This document shows positions 21,154 to 32,200 of a stretch of DNA of 64,000 nucleotides, piece by piece. Made by a program: the position numbers and the translations under genes. The DNA is from Isoetes taiwanensis (lineage: Eukaryota > Streptophyta > Lycopodiopsida > Isoetales > Isoetaceae): assembly GCA_021234155.1 (NCBI GenBank), contig JAJEKV010000025.1, positions 5,501,310 to 5,565,309 of the forward strand. The letters run 5' to 3'. Below the pieces are notes generated by a model. That model searched no databases. It saw only the letters and a program-made list of their open reading frames with translations, and had not been told where the DNA came from. How positions within the stretch are numbered: the first letter of the stretch is position 1; every line of letters begins with the position of its first letter.

Positions 21154-23966
21154 CAACCCCTCGACGGTGCTCGCCATACCCTCTTCAGTCGTTGTGGCTC
21201 TTGTGCCAATAATAGAGCCCTCGGGGGAAGACGTTGTGCATCCATGCTGGTGACCTTGTGGAAATATGCAAGATGTCTGCGCATAGCGGAATGTTGCAGG
21301 GGCCAGAACCCAGTCTCATATATCAAAATCTGATAAGGCACCGTGTCCTTGATACCTAGGTCGTATGTTAAGAAGGCCTTCTCGCCCCTCTCTAGCTTAT
21401 CCCGGTGTTCTTTGCTAATTGCTGGACCCCGGACCTCTACCCTATACAACAATACTTTGGTTCAACGAGTGCTCACGAGCGGGTGTGCTCTACGTGCCCG
21501 ATCACATAGGTCTATTCTCAGAAGCGGCTATTCTGCATAGCATACAGGGCTTTCCATCCCGCGCTGACCCGTCTTTCCACACAGTCATCCCATAACATGT
21601 TAGCGCAAAAGTCGATTCCCAGATACTTGAAGGTCCTTACAACATCCACCTTTTGTCCTCTGTAATAGAGATCTGGGATATCATGCTTTGCGAGGAGAGG
21701 ACTGCCGGGAGCTTAGTTTTACGCAAGTTCACCGTCATTCTGTTGTGTCCGCGGAACCCACTAAGAGCGTCCAAATGCTGCTGCATATACTCCTGGATGT
21801 ATGGGATAGCAAGTCTACATCGTCACGCATAGAGCAATTGCCTTATCTTTGTATGCCTCACGGTAGCTGCGGCCCACGCCCCATGTTCTTGCATCCGGTC
21901 TCCAACTTGTCAATGTAGAGACCAAAGAGCGTTGGAGATAATCGGACATCCCCTGTTTAACCCCTATGGTGCTAGCAACTCGCTGATCTGATGCAGGCAA
22001 TGCAGCATATATCCCATCATAGAGTCTATAGATGACATTTTATAAGTCCTGTGGGGCATGCAAATTACCTGCGCCTGCAAATGTTGCCACAACAGGTCCC
22101 GAGGGACCGTATCATATGCCGTCTTGAAATCTACGAAACAAAGCCGATACAAGTCACGCCGCATTATTGCGAAGTAGCTTCCATAAGGATTACGAGAGTG
22201 GATATATGGTCGACAGGGAGTGGGCGGTGCGAAACCCGCCTGGCCAATCAGCGTGACGTGCTTCCTCGCTTCCTCATTAGCCGAGTTAACTTCTTCTCCA
22301 CCACACCTGCTAAAAGCTTTGCGAGTAATGGGCTCACCATGATCATGCGGTAGTTCGCCGAATCATCCCTATTACCTGTCTTATGAATTGGGGTGACCTT
22401 GCTAACCATCCACTCCCCCGGGAGGCCCTCCCTTATGGCCTGGTTAATGATCGCTGTCAGAGGCCCTAGCAAAGCTGGCCCACCCCATTTCAATAACTCG
22501 GCTTGAAGTCCCTGCAAGTCCTTCGCTTTGCCATTAGCCAGGTGTCTAAGGCCCTGTTGGATGTCTTCCTCCGTGAGCTGCAGCATTTCTCCTACCTGAT
22601 CTGGAACCCCAGCAGCTGCTCCTGGGGGATCATACAACTCCTCCAAGCGATGCATCCACTGGTCTATGGTAATATTGCCGGGTGGTTGATGCCTCTTGTA
22701 CAACACCCTATGCCAGAAGGCTTTCGGCTCGGTCATCAACAAATCAAACATGCGCTGCTGATGGTCTGCAATGTATGCATGCTTTTTGGACTTCAAGAAT
22801 GCTCTATAGTCCTGAATGGCCTGCTGCCGCAGCTGTGGATCTGAGACGAGGTGCAGTTGGGTCTTTAGAGCCTTGCACTCAGCGTCAAACCAGGGATTCT
22901 GAGGGAACTGCGCAGTGTCCATTCGCGAGCGGTCCCTCGCTGCAAAGCATGCACTAGCTGCTCTGAGTAAGGCGTTTACAAGCCACTCCCACCTATCATG
23001 TAACGTGCAAAGGGCATCAATCCCCTGCAGTTCACATTCCAACACAGACTCATATTCTGCTTGCTTTCGGTAGTCGGGGGTGTATCTCAACCCCTGATGG
23101 TTTCTACCCTGTGATTGCGCTACTGAGTGCTCCCAATCCAAAGTGATATAAAGTGGATAGTGGTCTGACAAAGCCTCCTCATCTCCTGTTCGTGTGCCAA
23201 TTGAGAGCTCGCTGATCATGTCAAGTCCTACCACTGGAGCAAGGAGATAGTCTACCACGCTAGCTCCACCATCATGTCTATCACTCTTGCAAGTAAAACC
23301 CCCTGATTGCGGCCATCTGATCATACCATTGCACACTACCATGTCAAAGACCTGACAGAGTTGAACCAACTCCCTTCCAAAGGAGTTGGTGACCATATCT
23401 TGAGACTGTCTGGCATGTTGGGGTGCAGCTGTTTCAAGCTAGAGTGGGTCAGAATCTGCGTCCCCCTGGAAGGTAACCGACTGCAGCTGTGCAGTGCGGG
23501 CATTGAAATCTCCTAACAAGAGCACATGCCCTTGCTGGCGATATTGCTCTATGCCATCATACAGATCTCTATAAGGCATTTGTACATCCGTGTCTGCCTC
23601 CTGGACCTGGTAGAACTTAGAGGCTGCATGGGGTATATAACAGCATGCAATAAATAATGGACGATGCTGAGGCTCCAATACTCTCACCCACAGGTAGCAG
23701 TTAAGTCTGTCAGCCTTGTGGAGCGAGACCGTGGCTGCTATAGCATCTTTGAAGTAGCATGCCACGCCTCCATATCCTCGCTTGCCATGGCGCGCATTAG
23801 CGAGCGAGAAGCACTGGTATCCCGGGATGTCCGACAGCTGATGCCCACGATATTCCCATGTCTCTTGCAAGAAGATGATGTCCATACCTGTAACGATCCC
23901 AACAAGGCCGCTGCCCTTCTTCCAGGGGAATCCCCTACAGTTCCATGATACAAGTCGGAGACACTG
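21154..23966 (-). pseudogene. LINE-A ORF2: endonuclease and reverse transcriptase
   Basis: It starts near 23966 with RLVSWNCRGF, the usual opening of plant LINE endonucleases. Endonuclease motifs follow: FLQETW (catalytic Glu), YGGVACYF, LLLGDFNAR and ALSDHYPLY. The frame from about 23966 to 22248 is open except for one TAG at 23439-23441. RT begins with GEWMVSKVTPIHKTG and NYRMIMV. After frameshifts come FVDFKTAYDTVPRDLLW (about 22100), GVKQGC.L (about 21955) and a YADDVDLL site disrupted by two extra bases near 21840. FKYLGIDF and KDTVPYQILIYETGF complete the RT tail. The protein would nick target DNA and prime on it. It is cut at 21154 by the Ty3-type LTR. Confidence 0.9.
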
Positions 23967-23969
23967 TCC

Positions 23970-25117
23970 CTATGCTGCCTGTGGCGGTTGTCCTGCACCA
24001 TCTCCCGAGGAGGTTGCAGGGGTCGTTCCAGGTGGTGCCCGAGCACTGGGTCCTGGCTGTTGCATCTGGTTTGCCGTCTCGGAGGTGAAAGATCTAGATG
24101 TCCCTGGCCCCATCGCCGCTGCCTCTGCTACTGTTGGCCGCGGAGGTACAATCTGTCTGACTTGTCTGATTTTTGTGAACTCCTCTCGTCTCTCCTTTTG
24201 TTGCACTGGAGTAAGATCTGTGTCCAAGTATATTGATGCCCCCTTCAATCGGCTAGCGCCGTTGCGGCAATAGAGTCTTCGATGCACGGTCCAACATCGT
24301 GAATTTGACCCGGTCGGGGTCTCATGTTTGGCCCCGACTCTGGTCGGGGTTTCTCACCCCAAATCTTTGCGGTTGTAGTCCAAAGGCCACGGGGCATTAA
24401 GCTTAGCCGTGGATCTTCCCCATGCTCTTCGGGCAAGCCCGGACAATGAGGTCCAGCCGGCCCGGATTGGCGATCCCCGCTCCTCGCGAAGGACCTGCGA
24501 TTCCACTGGGCCACCTCTGCCTCGGCATTGGGCGCCTTGTTGATCTTTGCCTCGGCAGCACTGTTCGTTTCATCTCCGGCGGAGATCATACATCTCGGTG
24601 AAACTTCGGCCATCCTCTTCTCTATGGCCGAGCACGGGTCTTTGCTTCTGTCCTTACGGTTGTCTCTTTTCTAGGGTGTCCAACCTTGCTTGCATCGATG
24701 CATTCTAGCTTCATTATGCGCAAGGCGGGGCGGCTTCGATAGCCAAATTTGTAATCTGTTCCACTGCTTGCCTGAGCTCTCTCTGCAGTTGTGATATCTC
24801 ATCTGTCACCTGCTGATGGATCCTATCAATCCGCTGGGTAACCTTATTCAGTGTTTGAGATGTTGCCATGAATTCACTTCTTAACTGAGCGACAATACCC
24901 CGTGCTTGACTGCGCTCGAAGTCGGCCAGCCCAAAGCGGTCATTCAGTGGCCGCACCTGCTCTTCTAATGTGGAGATCCGTTCTCTCTCCTTCACCAACT
25001 GTTTCTTGAGGATGGCTACTGTTGGCTGGGTGTCTCTTTGTGCCTCCATACTTGCCAACCTATCCTGTACTGCTGTCAACTTTGCCTCCAAGGCTCGTAT
25101 ATTGTCGGCCTGCGTGA
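23970..25117 (-). pseudogene. LINE-A ORF1, coiled coil plus RRM-type nucleic-acid-binding domain
   Basis: The 5' part (25117-24714) is an open coiled-coil frame beginning at ALEAKLTAVQDRLASMEA and ending IEAAPPCA. The 3' part (24287-23970) has LKGASIYLDTDLTPVQQKER and EEFTKIRQVR, which is the conserved block of L1-type ORF1 proteins (compare LKDTHFSVQEDLSPLQLTRR in LINE-C). Between them the frame is broken around 24300-24600. ORF1 proteins coat LINE RNA. No start codon is present, so the element is 5'-truncated within ORF1. ORF1 ends only a few bases from the first ORF2 codons. Confidence 0.75.
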
Positions 25118-25118
25118 C

Positions 25119-25127
25119 ATGCTCTGA
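25119..25127. repeat. Target-site duplication of LINE-A (5' side copy)
   Basis: ATGCTCTGA, matching 7448-7456. It sits in LINE-B coding sequence just after the zinc-knuckle residues. Confidence 0.8.
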
Positions 25128-25652
25128 GGGAGAGGAGCCCTCAAGGGTGTGGCTCGTCTTCCACATCTCCAACTTGGCAGCGTTGACAAAGCCTCTCCTG
25201 GTGCAGCTCCCCAATCGATCTTCCCGTCTCAATCCAGAGATGGTGTGCACCTGTGCAGAAGAGGCAATGGATCTGTGCTTTTTCATGGGTAGATGAGTGC
25301 GTAGGTAGCATTGGGGGCCCTGTTCTAGCATGGGACTTATGTAGCATTGGTAATGCCATCTTGACCTGTTCAAGGGTGCTGGCATCCCATAATTTACTGA
25401 GGAAGCATGTATCAAGGTATTGTCTGAAACTGTGGCAATCTGCCTCCGTTTGCACTCAGATGCATATGTGCTCCTGGACATTCCATCTGGCTAGCCATTG
25501 AGCTCTCTTTTCCTGCCAGCAGGCCTTTAGACATTGAGGCCCCATTGCCACAGTGTGAGCGAGGTTAGGGAGACGAGTAGCGTCCATAATGACCACCATC
25601 TGGAAGTAGATGATGTGTCTGTCAAGGGCCCCCCTCTAAAGAGGCAAGAAAC
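25128..25652 (-). pseudogene. LINE-B ORF2 C-terminal domain with zinc knuckle
   Basis: From 25652 downward one frame reads YFQMVVIMDATRLPN and ACWQEKRAQWLARWNVQEH, aligning with LINE-A's AYFHKVTSMDAQRLP block. The frame at 25455-25141 has FLSKLWDASTLEQVKMALPM and ends RLCQRCQVGDVEDEPHP. This is the Cx2C...ED.PH pattern of the C-terminal knuckle in L1-type ORF2 proteins. LRAC follows after a one-base shift. At 25127 LINE-A interrupts it. The open frame 24714-25481 is a chance fusion of LINE-B sequence with LINE-A ORF1. Confidence 0.75.
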
Positions 25653-26485
25653 TGATACGAATCAAGGAGCCTAACAGAACTCAAAAAACTATGGAAATAA
25701 CAATTTAGACAAACAAAGAATTCAAGAACTTTTGTGTTAACAGATCGGCCAAATACAAGAGCAAGATTACTTATAATTCAGCAACTAGATATGGGAGCAC
25801 TAAATATCCGCCCAACCGAAAGAGCCTAAGGCAATTTCCAAGTCTGGCTCAGGTATCAAGATTTGATCACAGCTTATTCCACTTCTGCCTATGATCAATT
25901 GATTTACAACAGGCTTTGAATAGGCTTTATAGAAGTAGTGGTTGAAAACCGGATTCAATCTCATGCTTTATCCATGGAAGCATCAATAGCTTAACTCTGG
26001 AAAATTTGGGGCTTTTGAAGATTTCAGAGCTGTAAACATCGATTTGTTGGAGATGAACTTCGCGCAGGACTGCCGCAGTGATGGTCCAGTCTGCTGGCTG
26101 ACAATTTCCCCCTATTATAGTATGTGCTGCCTTTTCTATTGAAAGCTTTATTGGTAAAAAGGCCGTTGCCTTTTTTGTTACAGATCGATGCTATTTCTCG
26201 AGCCGACCCGACCCGACCCTTCTTTTCAAATCTGTTGCCTTGGCTTGATATGGCTAGATGCTGACCTTGCATGAAATGTTATCTCTTTATAAAGCGCACC
26301 TTTGCATAATAATTTAGATAGCCCCTTTTTGCTTGGATAATTTTTTAAATGGTTTGGAATATGCTTTCCTAAGTCTCTTTTAGTTATGCTCTTGGGAATC
26401 ATTAGGAGCTAGCATTTACATGTTAATTGCCTTATTTTATTAGCCCTTTTAATGTGGACCACTCCTCCATGCTTGCTCCATATCA
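25653..26485 (-). repeat. 3' LTR of the gag-only element
   Basis: Left-hand LTR, homologous over its length to 28215-29054. On the minus strand it starts TGATATGGAGCAAGC and ends TCGTATCA. Confidence 0.9.
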
Positions 26486-26502
26486 ATCCACTCCTTCTCA
26501 AG
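26486..26502 (-). promoter_or_regulatory. Polypurine tract of the gag-only element
   Basis: On the minus strand CTTGAGAAGGAGTGGAT directly precedes the 3' LTR start TGATATGG. Confidence 0.65.
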
Positions 26503-27192
26503 ATAGATCGTTCGCACTCGTCCAAGTTATGCTTCGGTTCGATCCATCCCTTTACAAGGTGGATGTTACACGATCATCATGAACCTGGAAGTTTCTCAAA
26601 CCTGCAAATGCAAGAAACAATTATGCATATTATTGTACTCTCATAGTACCATATATCTCTGGCACCTCCGCGTTCCTTTTTCATGTTATCTTTGCAAAAC
26701 AATTGCATCTCCGCGTTATGGATGCAACTTTTGATAGGCCTATTGTGTTGCAACCATAATTACCGCACTTCAAAAATATGCATCATGCACCCTTGTTCAA
26801 GCCTATTGTGTTGCAGTACAATTGCTGATCTACCAAGAGGCATTCACAATTACTGCACCATGTTCAGGCCTATTACGTTGCAATCGTAATTTTCAATCTA
26901 CCAAGGTTACACTTTGCACCATTAAAAAAAATAAAAATCTAATTTTATTCCATGTAAAAGATAGGTAATCCTAATTCTTTTACCCCATGGTTCCAGTTTG
27001 GAGCCACTTTCTCTTTTTGGCAATGGCTCTTACTCGCTCTTCATCCTAGAAACTTACATTTTTCTTCCGCTCCTCGGCAGCCTTCGAAGTCTCGGCTATA
27101 TCCTCCAATGGCTTGGGGACTTCAATCGTATGCATTTGAGTAACTTTTTGAGGTTTAGGTGGCTCAGCTCTTGTGATTCCCCCTTCTCCAAA
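26503..27192 (-). other. Gag-only element, 3' untranslated part
   Basis: No coding region. On the + strand it contains degenerate tandem copies of words like CCTATTGTGTTGCAACCATAATT between about 26700 and 26910. Confidence 0.55.
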
Positions 27193-27238
27193 TGGATAGT
27201 CCCTTATGTAATGCTTTCCTCCACATCTATAGCAACCT
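27193..27238 (-). other. Zinc knuckle of Gag with last Cys replaced
   Basis: On the minus strand one frame reads GGCYRCGGKHYIRDYP. The CCHC knuckle pattern is Cx2Cx4Hx4C. The first two Cys and the His are present, but the fourth ligand is Tyr (TAT in place of TGT). It lies in a different frame from the Gag core at 27410-28156. Confidence 0.7.
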
Positions 27239-27409
27239 CCCTTTGGTTCATTGGGATCCGTCCTTTGCTTAATTTGATTTCCTTCTTCTCGCTTCTTTTT
27301 GAAACTGTTGCTCTCTCCATTATATCTCTTTCTTTTGGAATTTCTAAATGATTCCTTATTTCCGTTTTTGTCTGTGCTTTTCTTTTTGTCCTCCTGATCT
27401 GAGATTTCC

Positions 27410-28156
27410 TCATCGCAAAGATTTTGGATTTATTTTCCTCTCTACTGCAGATGATAATTTTATAGCTTCATCCAAATCTTTAGGGTTAAGTATTTCCATT
27501 TCCACATAGATATCATCTCTACATTCGCTGAAATATTTTCTTAAAAGCTCATTCCCATCCAAATTTCTTATCAATGCCGCCAAATGGGTGAATTTGGAAG
27601 TATACGATTGAATGATCTCTGTTTCCTCTTGTTTCAGGCGGTCCCATTCTCTTCGCAACTCATTCTGATAGTTAGATGGTAGATGATATGCTTCAAATGC
27701 CTTCTTAAAACCTTCGCAATTGTTAACTTTAGGATCACATTCTCGTCTGCCTTGCCACCATGCTTGGGCTTGATCTTTTAGATAACTGTCCATGGCTTGC
27801 AGTCTTTCCACATCCGTCGCGTGCACACATTTAAAGAACTTTTCCCACTGGCTTATGAAGCTCAACCTTGAATGGCTTCGTCTTTCCTTCTTTGAAGGAC
27901 GGCAAGTCTGCATTCTATAACCACGTTCTCAACTTGGCGGCAGTGGAGGATTTACTGGTGGAGGATAATTAGGCAGAGGAGGTTGAAGATAAATATCTGG
28001 AAGGAAACGGTACAAGATAGACAACTATTCCATTTGCCTATCATACTCTTGTTGGTTACATGGTGTAGGCAATGCTAATTGAGATGCAATATAATTTGCA
28101 TTGGACAAAGCTTGCTGATATTGTCTTTCAGAGACATTGAAGCGGTTCTGAGCCAT
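27410..28156 (-). pseudogene. Gag protein of the gag-only element
   Basis: From ATG at 28156 (MAQNRFNVSERQ) one frame runs 249 codons with only two in-frame stops, a TAG and a TGA in the first 85 codons. The N-terminal part is Pro-rich (LPNYPPPVNPPLPPS). The core carries FISQWEKFFKC, then AQAWWQGRRE and FEAYHLPSNYQNELRREWDR, then LKQEETEIIQSYTSKFTHL. This is the retrotransposon gag (capsid) pattern W...F...F........ReF..LkQ....sV.eY...F..L. A frameshift separates it from the zinc knuckle. Gag would package element RNA into particles, using Pol from another element. Confidence 0.85.
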
Positions 28157-28200
28157 TGATCATGTATTTGGATTGATCGGGCATGTATCTGGATTGAAGG

Positions 28201-28212
28201 GCTCTGATACCA
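28201..28212 (-). promoter_or_regulatory. Primer-binding site, tRNA-Met
   Basis: On the minus strand TGGTATCAGAGC, a perfect match to the plant initiator tRNA-Met site, two bases inside the 5' LTR. Confidence 0.92.
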
Positions 28213-28214
28213 AT

Positions 28215-29054
28215 TGAGACGAATCAAGGAGCTTAACAGAACTAAAAAAATTATGGAAACAATAATTTAGACAAACAAAGAATTCAAGAACTCTTGTGTT
28301 AACAACTCGACCAAATATAAGAGCAAGATTACTTGTAATTCAGCAACTAGATATGAGAGTGTTAAATATTTGCCCAGCAGGATCCAGGGCTTAAGGCAAT
28401 TTTCAAGTCTGGCTCAGGTATCAAGAATTGATCACAGGTTATTCCACTTCTGCCTATGACCAATTGATTTACAAGACGCTTTGAATAGGCTTTATAGAAG
28501 TAGTGGTTGGAAACCGAATTCAATCTCTAGCTTTATCCAAGGAAGCATCAACAACTTCACTCTGGAAGATTTGGGGCTTCTGAAGATCTCGGAGCTGTAA
28601 ACATCGATTTGCTAAGAGGAACTTGATCGCAGGACTGCCGCAGTGATGGTCCTGTTTGCTGGCTGACAATTTCCCCCTTTTATAGTCTGTGCTGCCTTTT
28701 TCTATTGAAGATTAGCTTCATTGGTAAAAAGGTCGTTGCCTTTTTTGTTACAGATCGATGTTATTTCTCGACCCGACCTGACTCTTCTCTTCAGATCTGC
28801 TGCCTTGGCTTGATATGGATAGATGCTGACCTTGCATGAAAGATGATCTCTTTATAAAGCGCCCCTTTGCATAATAATTTAGACAGCCCCTTTTTGCTTG
28901 GATAATTTTTTACATGGTTTGGAAGATGCTTTCCTAAGTTCCTTTTAGTTATACACTTGGGAACCATTAGGAGCTAGCATTTACTTACATGTTAATTGCC
29001 TTATTTTACTAGCCCTTTTGATGTGGACCACTCCCCCATGCTTGCTCCATATCA
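28215..29054 (-). repeat. 5' LTR of the gag-only element
   Basis: Right-hand LTR. On the minus strand it begins TGATATGGAGCAAGC and ends TCGTCTCA. The primer site follows after two bases. Confidence 0.9.
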
Positions 29055-29255
29055 AAAACATGTCTCCTGCAACAGTATCTGGTATGGAACTGTGGACTTT
29101 ACCCCCAGGGCCCATGCCAAGAAAGCTTTCTGCACCTGCTCCAGTTCGTTCCAAGTGGCGAGGGAAACCACCAGGTCCCAGACCTTGAACACATATAAAA
29201 GCAAAGGTTCTACTAGCACCTTGCATAGGTGCGACTGGTGGGCCCAATCATACAA
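29055..29255 (-). pseudogene. LINE-B ORF2, RT tail fragment
   Basis: 67 codons open on the minus strand. VQKAFLAWALGVKSTVPYQI then LLQETCF aligns with GEKAFLTYDLGIKDTVPYQI then LIYETGF in LINE-A. Upstream DWAHQSHLCKVLVEPLLLYV fits the RT-to-C-terminal linker. The gag-only element interrupts directly after this block and the frame resumes at 25652. The element is 5'-truncated at about 29255. Confidence 0.8.
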
Positions 29256-32200
29256 CTCAGTTAGATATATAAACAGACAGTCAGACAGACATACAGAGAT
29301 AGAAGACTAACATGTTGGTTTCCACAACAGCAGTATAAAATCCCTCTTGCTCTATAGATAAATTTATGTTGATTACGCTGTGAATGTATGGAGTTACTTG
29401 GAGTTGTATGTAGTGATCCCTGCCAAAGTCTTTGTAGCAAGGACACACTCACATATTGCATTGAGGAAAGTAACTTCACAACTTGTGTTTTGACTACATA
29501 AGTTTGATCTTGACCCAAGAGATTTTGGAGGTTTTCTTTTTTATCTCTTGTATATGTTTTAGTGTTTATGTTGTGCAGGGATTCAGTTCACATGTCCATT
29601 CTGGCTTCGTCAATATTCATATTTTTTAGGGACTGTTGTAGTAGCCTGATGATTGTCCAAGCCCCTTGCTGAAGGTTTATCACTAGGGTTTTTCTTCAAA
29701 AACCCAAAAGGGCAGGCTTTTTTAATCCTGATGATAAGCCTACTTTGAAAGCGTTCGAAGTTTGCACTTTGAAAGCTCTAGAATCCAGGGCTTTGAAGTT
29801 TGCAATGCCAAAGCTTTAGAAGCTCTCTTAAAGAGTGTGCATCACAAATTGAAGCTCTAATTCGGATTACACATTGGGTGGTTGGGAGGCTTGGAGGAGT
29901 GTTGCAGAGGTTCCGCAGAGGTTCAGAAGAAGACTCCAACTTTTTGTGAAAATGCAGTTCTGTATGTCATGTTTTCAATAAATGCCATCTCTTCACTCTC
30001 ATTTCTTCTTATCTGTTCTTCACTCTCATTTGTTCTTATCTGTGTTTTGCGAATACAAAATGGTAGTATATTCATTTCTTATGTGTACGGATTCAAGTAT
30101 ACCATGTACATATATACGTATTTAGTTGTATGGGTGTGCAAACTTATACGTGGGGCTGATATGTAAATTCCACGATATAGCTAATTTCAAAATGGCCTTT
30201 TTGGAACCAAAATTTTTTTTAATAATCATATAAAAGGATAGAAGGAATACAGAATAATAAGGGTTTTTTTTTTTTTAGATTTATATGCTTTTAAATATGG
30301 CTTTACTACGACTTTGTTCATTTATTTGTGTGAATGTATGAAACAGTACTGTACTTCTAGAGTGCACCCTTTTGTAGCCGCTGAATTTATACGTGAAAGC
30401 ATAATTGTGTGGCCATCGGTTAAGTTTGTTTGCATGTGCTCCATTTTCATCACGCAATTTTCAAAATGTCCATGCACATGTCGATCATTTAGTTTTAGGG
30501 TTTTATTTTTAGGGTTTTTAGGTCTCAAACATTGCCGTGCATGCTAGATATTTGATGTGAGGGGCAAGACACTTGTATTCAACTCCAGATTAGTTTCGTC
30601 CGTATGGACATTAGAGCGGGATCCACAGTAGGTTTGTGGCCTGCATATTTACATCAGAGTAGAGCAGGATCCACAGTAAGACTACCGTAGAAAAAGAGCC
30701 TAAAGCCTGCAAACGAATTTTGTTTTAATTGGTTTTGGAGCCATTTGAAGAATTTGATTTGGGATGGAAAAAAATCAAGAAGATGGCAGAGGTCAAGATT
30801 AACATACACACACATGCACCTGGACTCCGACGATTATCTGCAAGGACCAATTCTACAGGATGCGTAACACACAAGAATGTATTTTTTTCTTTATCAAATT
30901 ATGGTCATAGTGCAATCTTGCATATGAAGACTGTAATAAATACCATTAGATTTCTTAAGGTAATGGTCCAATCCTATGATGATCGCCATTAAATTATCAT
31001 AGTCCAGCTTCGCACCACCCATTTGCATCCGATTAATCTCGCATATCAAATATCAATACCCGAATTGGCATATATAAATGTTTATCCAGCAGATGACAAT
31101 ATCTTACCACAACTCCATGTGCCATTTTTGTCAGAGACAGTGTTGCTCTGATCAGAGAGTCCACACTAATGCATAGAAACTATTATAATCACTGCGCTGA
31201 TAGTTTTGTTGAATCGAGCTTTCCTTCTAGTAGGCTAAGCAATGCTTGATGGTTCATTCACAGCCTTGTTTGCTACAAAATAGAAACGAGAATCTAGTTA
31301 CAACATTGCAAACATTATTACCGCCACCGTTTATAATGCATAATCTATGAGGGAGTGAACAATGTTATCAAATCCTCAATGATGCAAAATTTTTCCTGAA
31401 CAACTTATATTTTCTGGTGCAACTACCATTTGGAATGATTGTTGCCATCGCTAGGGAGTGCGTCCTTACTGAAAACACTGATTGCAAACACTTGACACCT
31501 CTCTGCAGAATCAAAAACCTCGTATATGGATTAAGCATGCACACAAACCTATGAAACTGAAAAAGCTACAAAAATGTAGCAGTATCTAGATCCTAAGGGT
31601 TACTCTAGCTAGTTTGAAAGAATGTGCCATATTGGTGGTCTAGGTATTAAGATCATGCCATTGACAACATCTATACAATTGTAAAGAACTTAGTATTAAG
31701 GCGATCGCATTTATCAACATTGTTGAAATAGAAATACAGGAATGCAAGCAGATTGACCTTTCAAGTGTCCATTTCTTTAACATTCTTTAGATGTCAGCCC
31801 TTTAACCCTCCGTGATTCATCCTATTTTCCCAGGAAAATCCAAATTGCATGGAAATATGAACAGGTAAAATATTCAATGTCAACGAACCCGTAACAACAA
31901 ATTTCCTAGCCAAAATGCACTTTGCGCATAGGCAATGCTGATTTTACAAAGAATTTTCATTCATCCAGCCATAATAAGCAAAACAAAGTTTAAATTGGAG
32001 CTCTAACAACCTGCAACTTAGGGTCCGCTCGGCTTTAGGATAATAGTTTGGTTGGGCAACGTTTTCAAGATACATGTACATTACACCAATGCCTCTCACC
32101 TTAATAACAAAATGTTCTATCTTGAAGAAGAACACAATAGCATCGTGTAGTATATACACATGGCAATGGGTGTCCTAACCCATCCTCTTAAATGTATCTA

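Larger units (their letters stand above)
7457..25118 (-). mobile_element. LINE-A, L1-type LINE interrupted by a Ty3-type element
   Basis: Read on the minus strand it runs: a 5'-truncated ORF1 (25117-23970), ORF2 with apurinic endonuclease and reverse transcriptase (23966-21154), a 13,007-bp Ty3-type insertion (8147-21153), then the rest of ORF2 and the 3' end (8146-7457). Without the insertion it is about 4.65 kb. It ends with GGACGTTAAAATATA followed by (CTTC)n instead of a plain poly(A). Nine-bp duplications flank it (7448-7456 and 25119-25127). The insertion site is the zinc-knuckle coding part of LINE-B. Confidence 0.85.
25653..29054 (-). mobile_element. Gag-only LTR retrotransposon (TR-GAG type), non-autonomous
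   Basis: Two LTRs of 833 and 840 bp enclose only 1,729 bp. On the minus strand the order is 5' LTR (29054-28215), tRNA-Met primer site, gag with zinc knuckle, polypurine tract, 3' LTR (26485-25653). There is no room for and no trace of protease, RT or integrase. Structure matches the plant TR-GAG class of non-autonomous elements, which must borrow Pol proteins. Flanks are GAAAC on the left and AAAAC on the right, a target duplication with one mismatch. It interrupts LINE-B codons after LLQETCF. Confidence 0.88.
7240..29255 (-). mobile_element. LINE-B, 5'-truncated L1-type LINE split by two later insertions
   Basis: LINE-B survives in three pieces: 29055-29255, 25128-25652 and 7240-7456. Read on the minus strand they join in the expected ORF2 order: C-terminal part of the reverse-transcriptase ORF, zinc knuckle, then tail. 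The gap between the first two pieces is the gag-only LTR element. The gap between the last two is LINE-A with its own Ty3-type passenger. The 5' end at about 29255 is a truncation, since no endonuclease or reverse-transcriptase core lies beyond it. The 3' end near 7240 carries the same GGTCYATGGGACC tail seen in LINE-A and LINE-C. I infer this is the oldest layer of the nest. Confidence 0.75.

Noticed and set aside
20850-21452. 200-codon minus ORF as a gene
   Set aside because: It is a chance fusion of LINE-A RT-tail codons with the antisense of the Ty3-type 3' LTR.
22503-22957. + strand ORFs over LINE-A
   Set aside because: They are antisense shadows of the well-supported endonuclease-RT frame.
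24714-25481. 255-codon minus ORF as one protein
   Set aside because: It crosses the LINE-A/LINE-B junction at 25118. The two halves belong to different elements.
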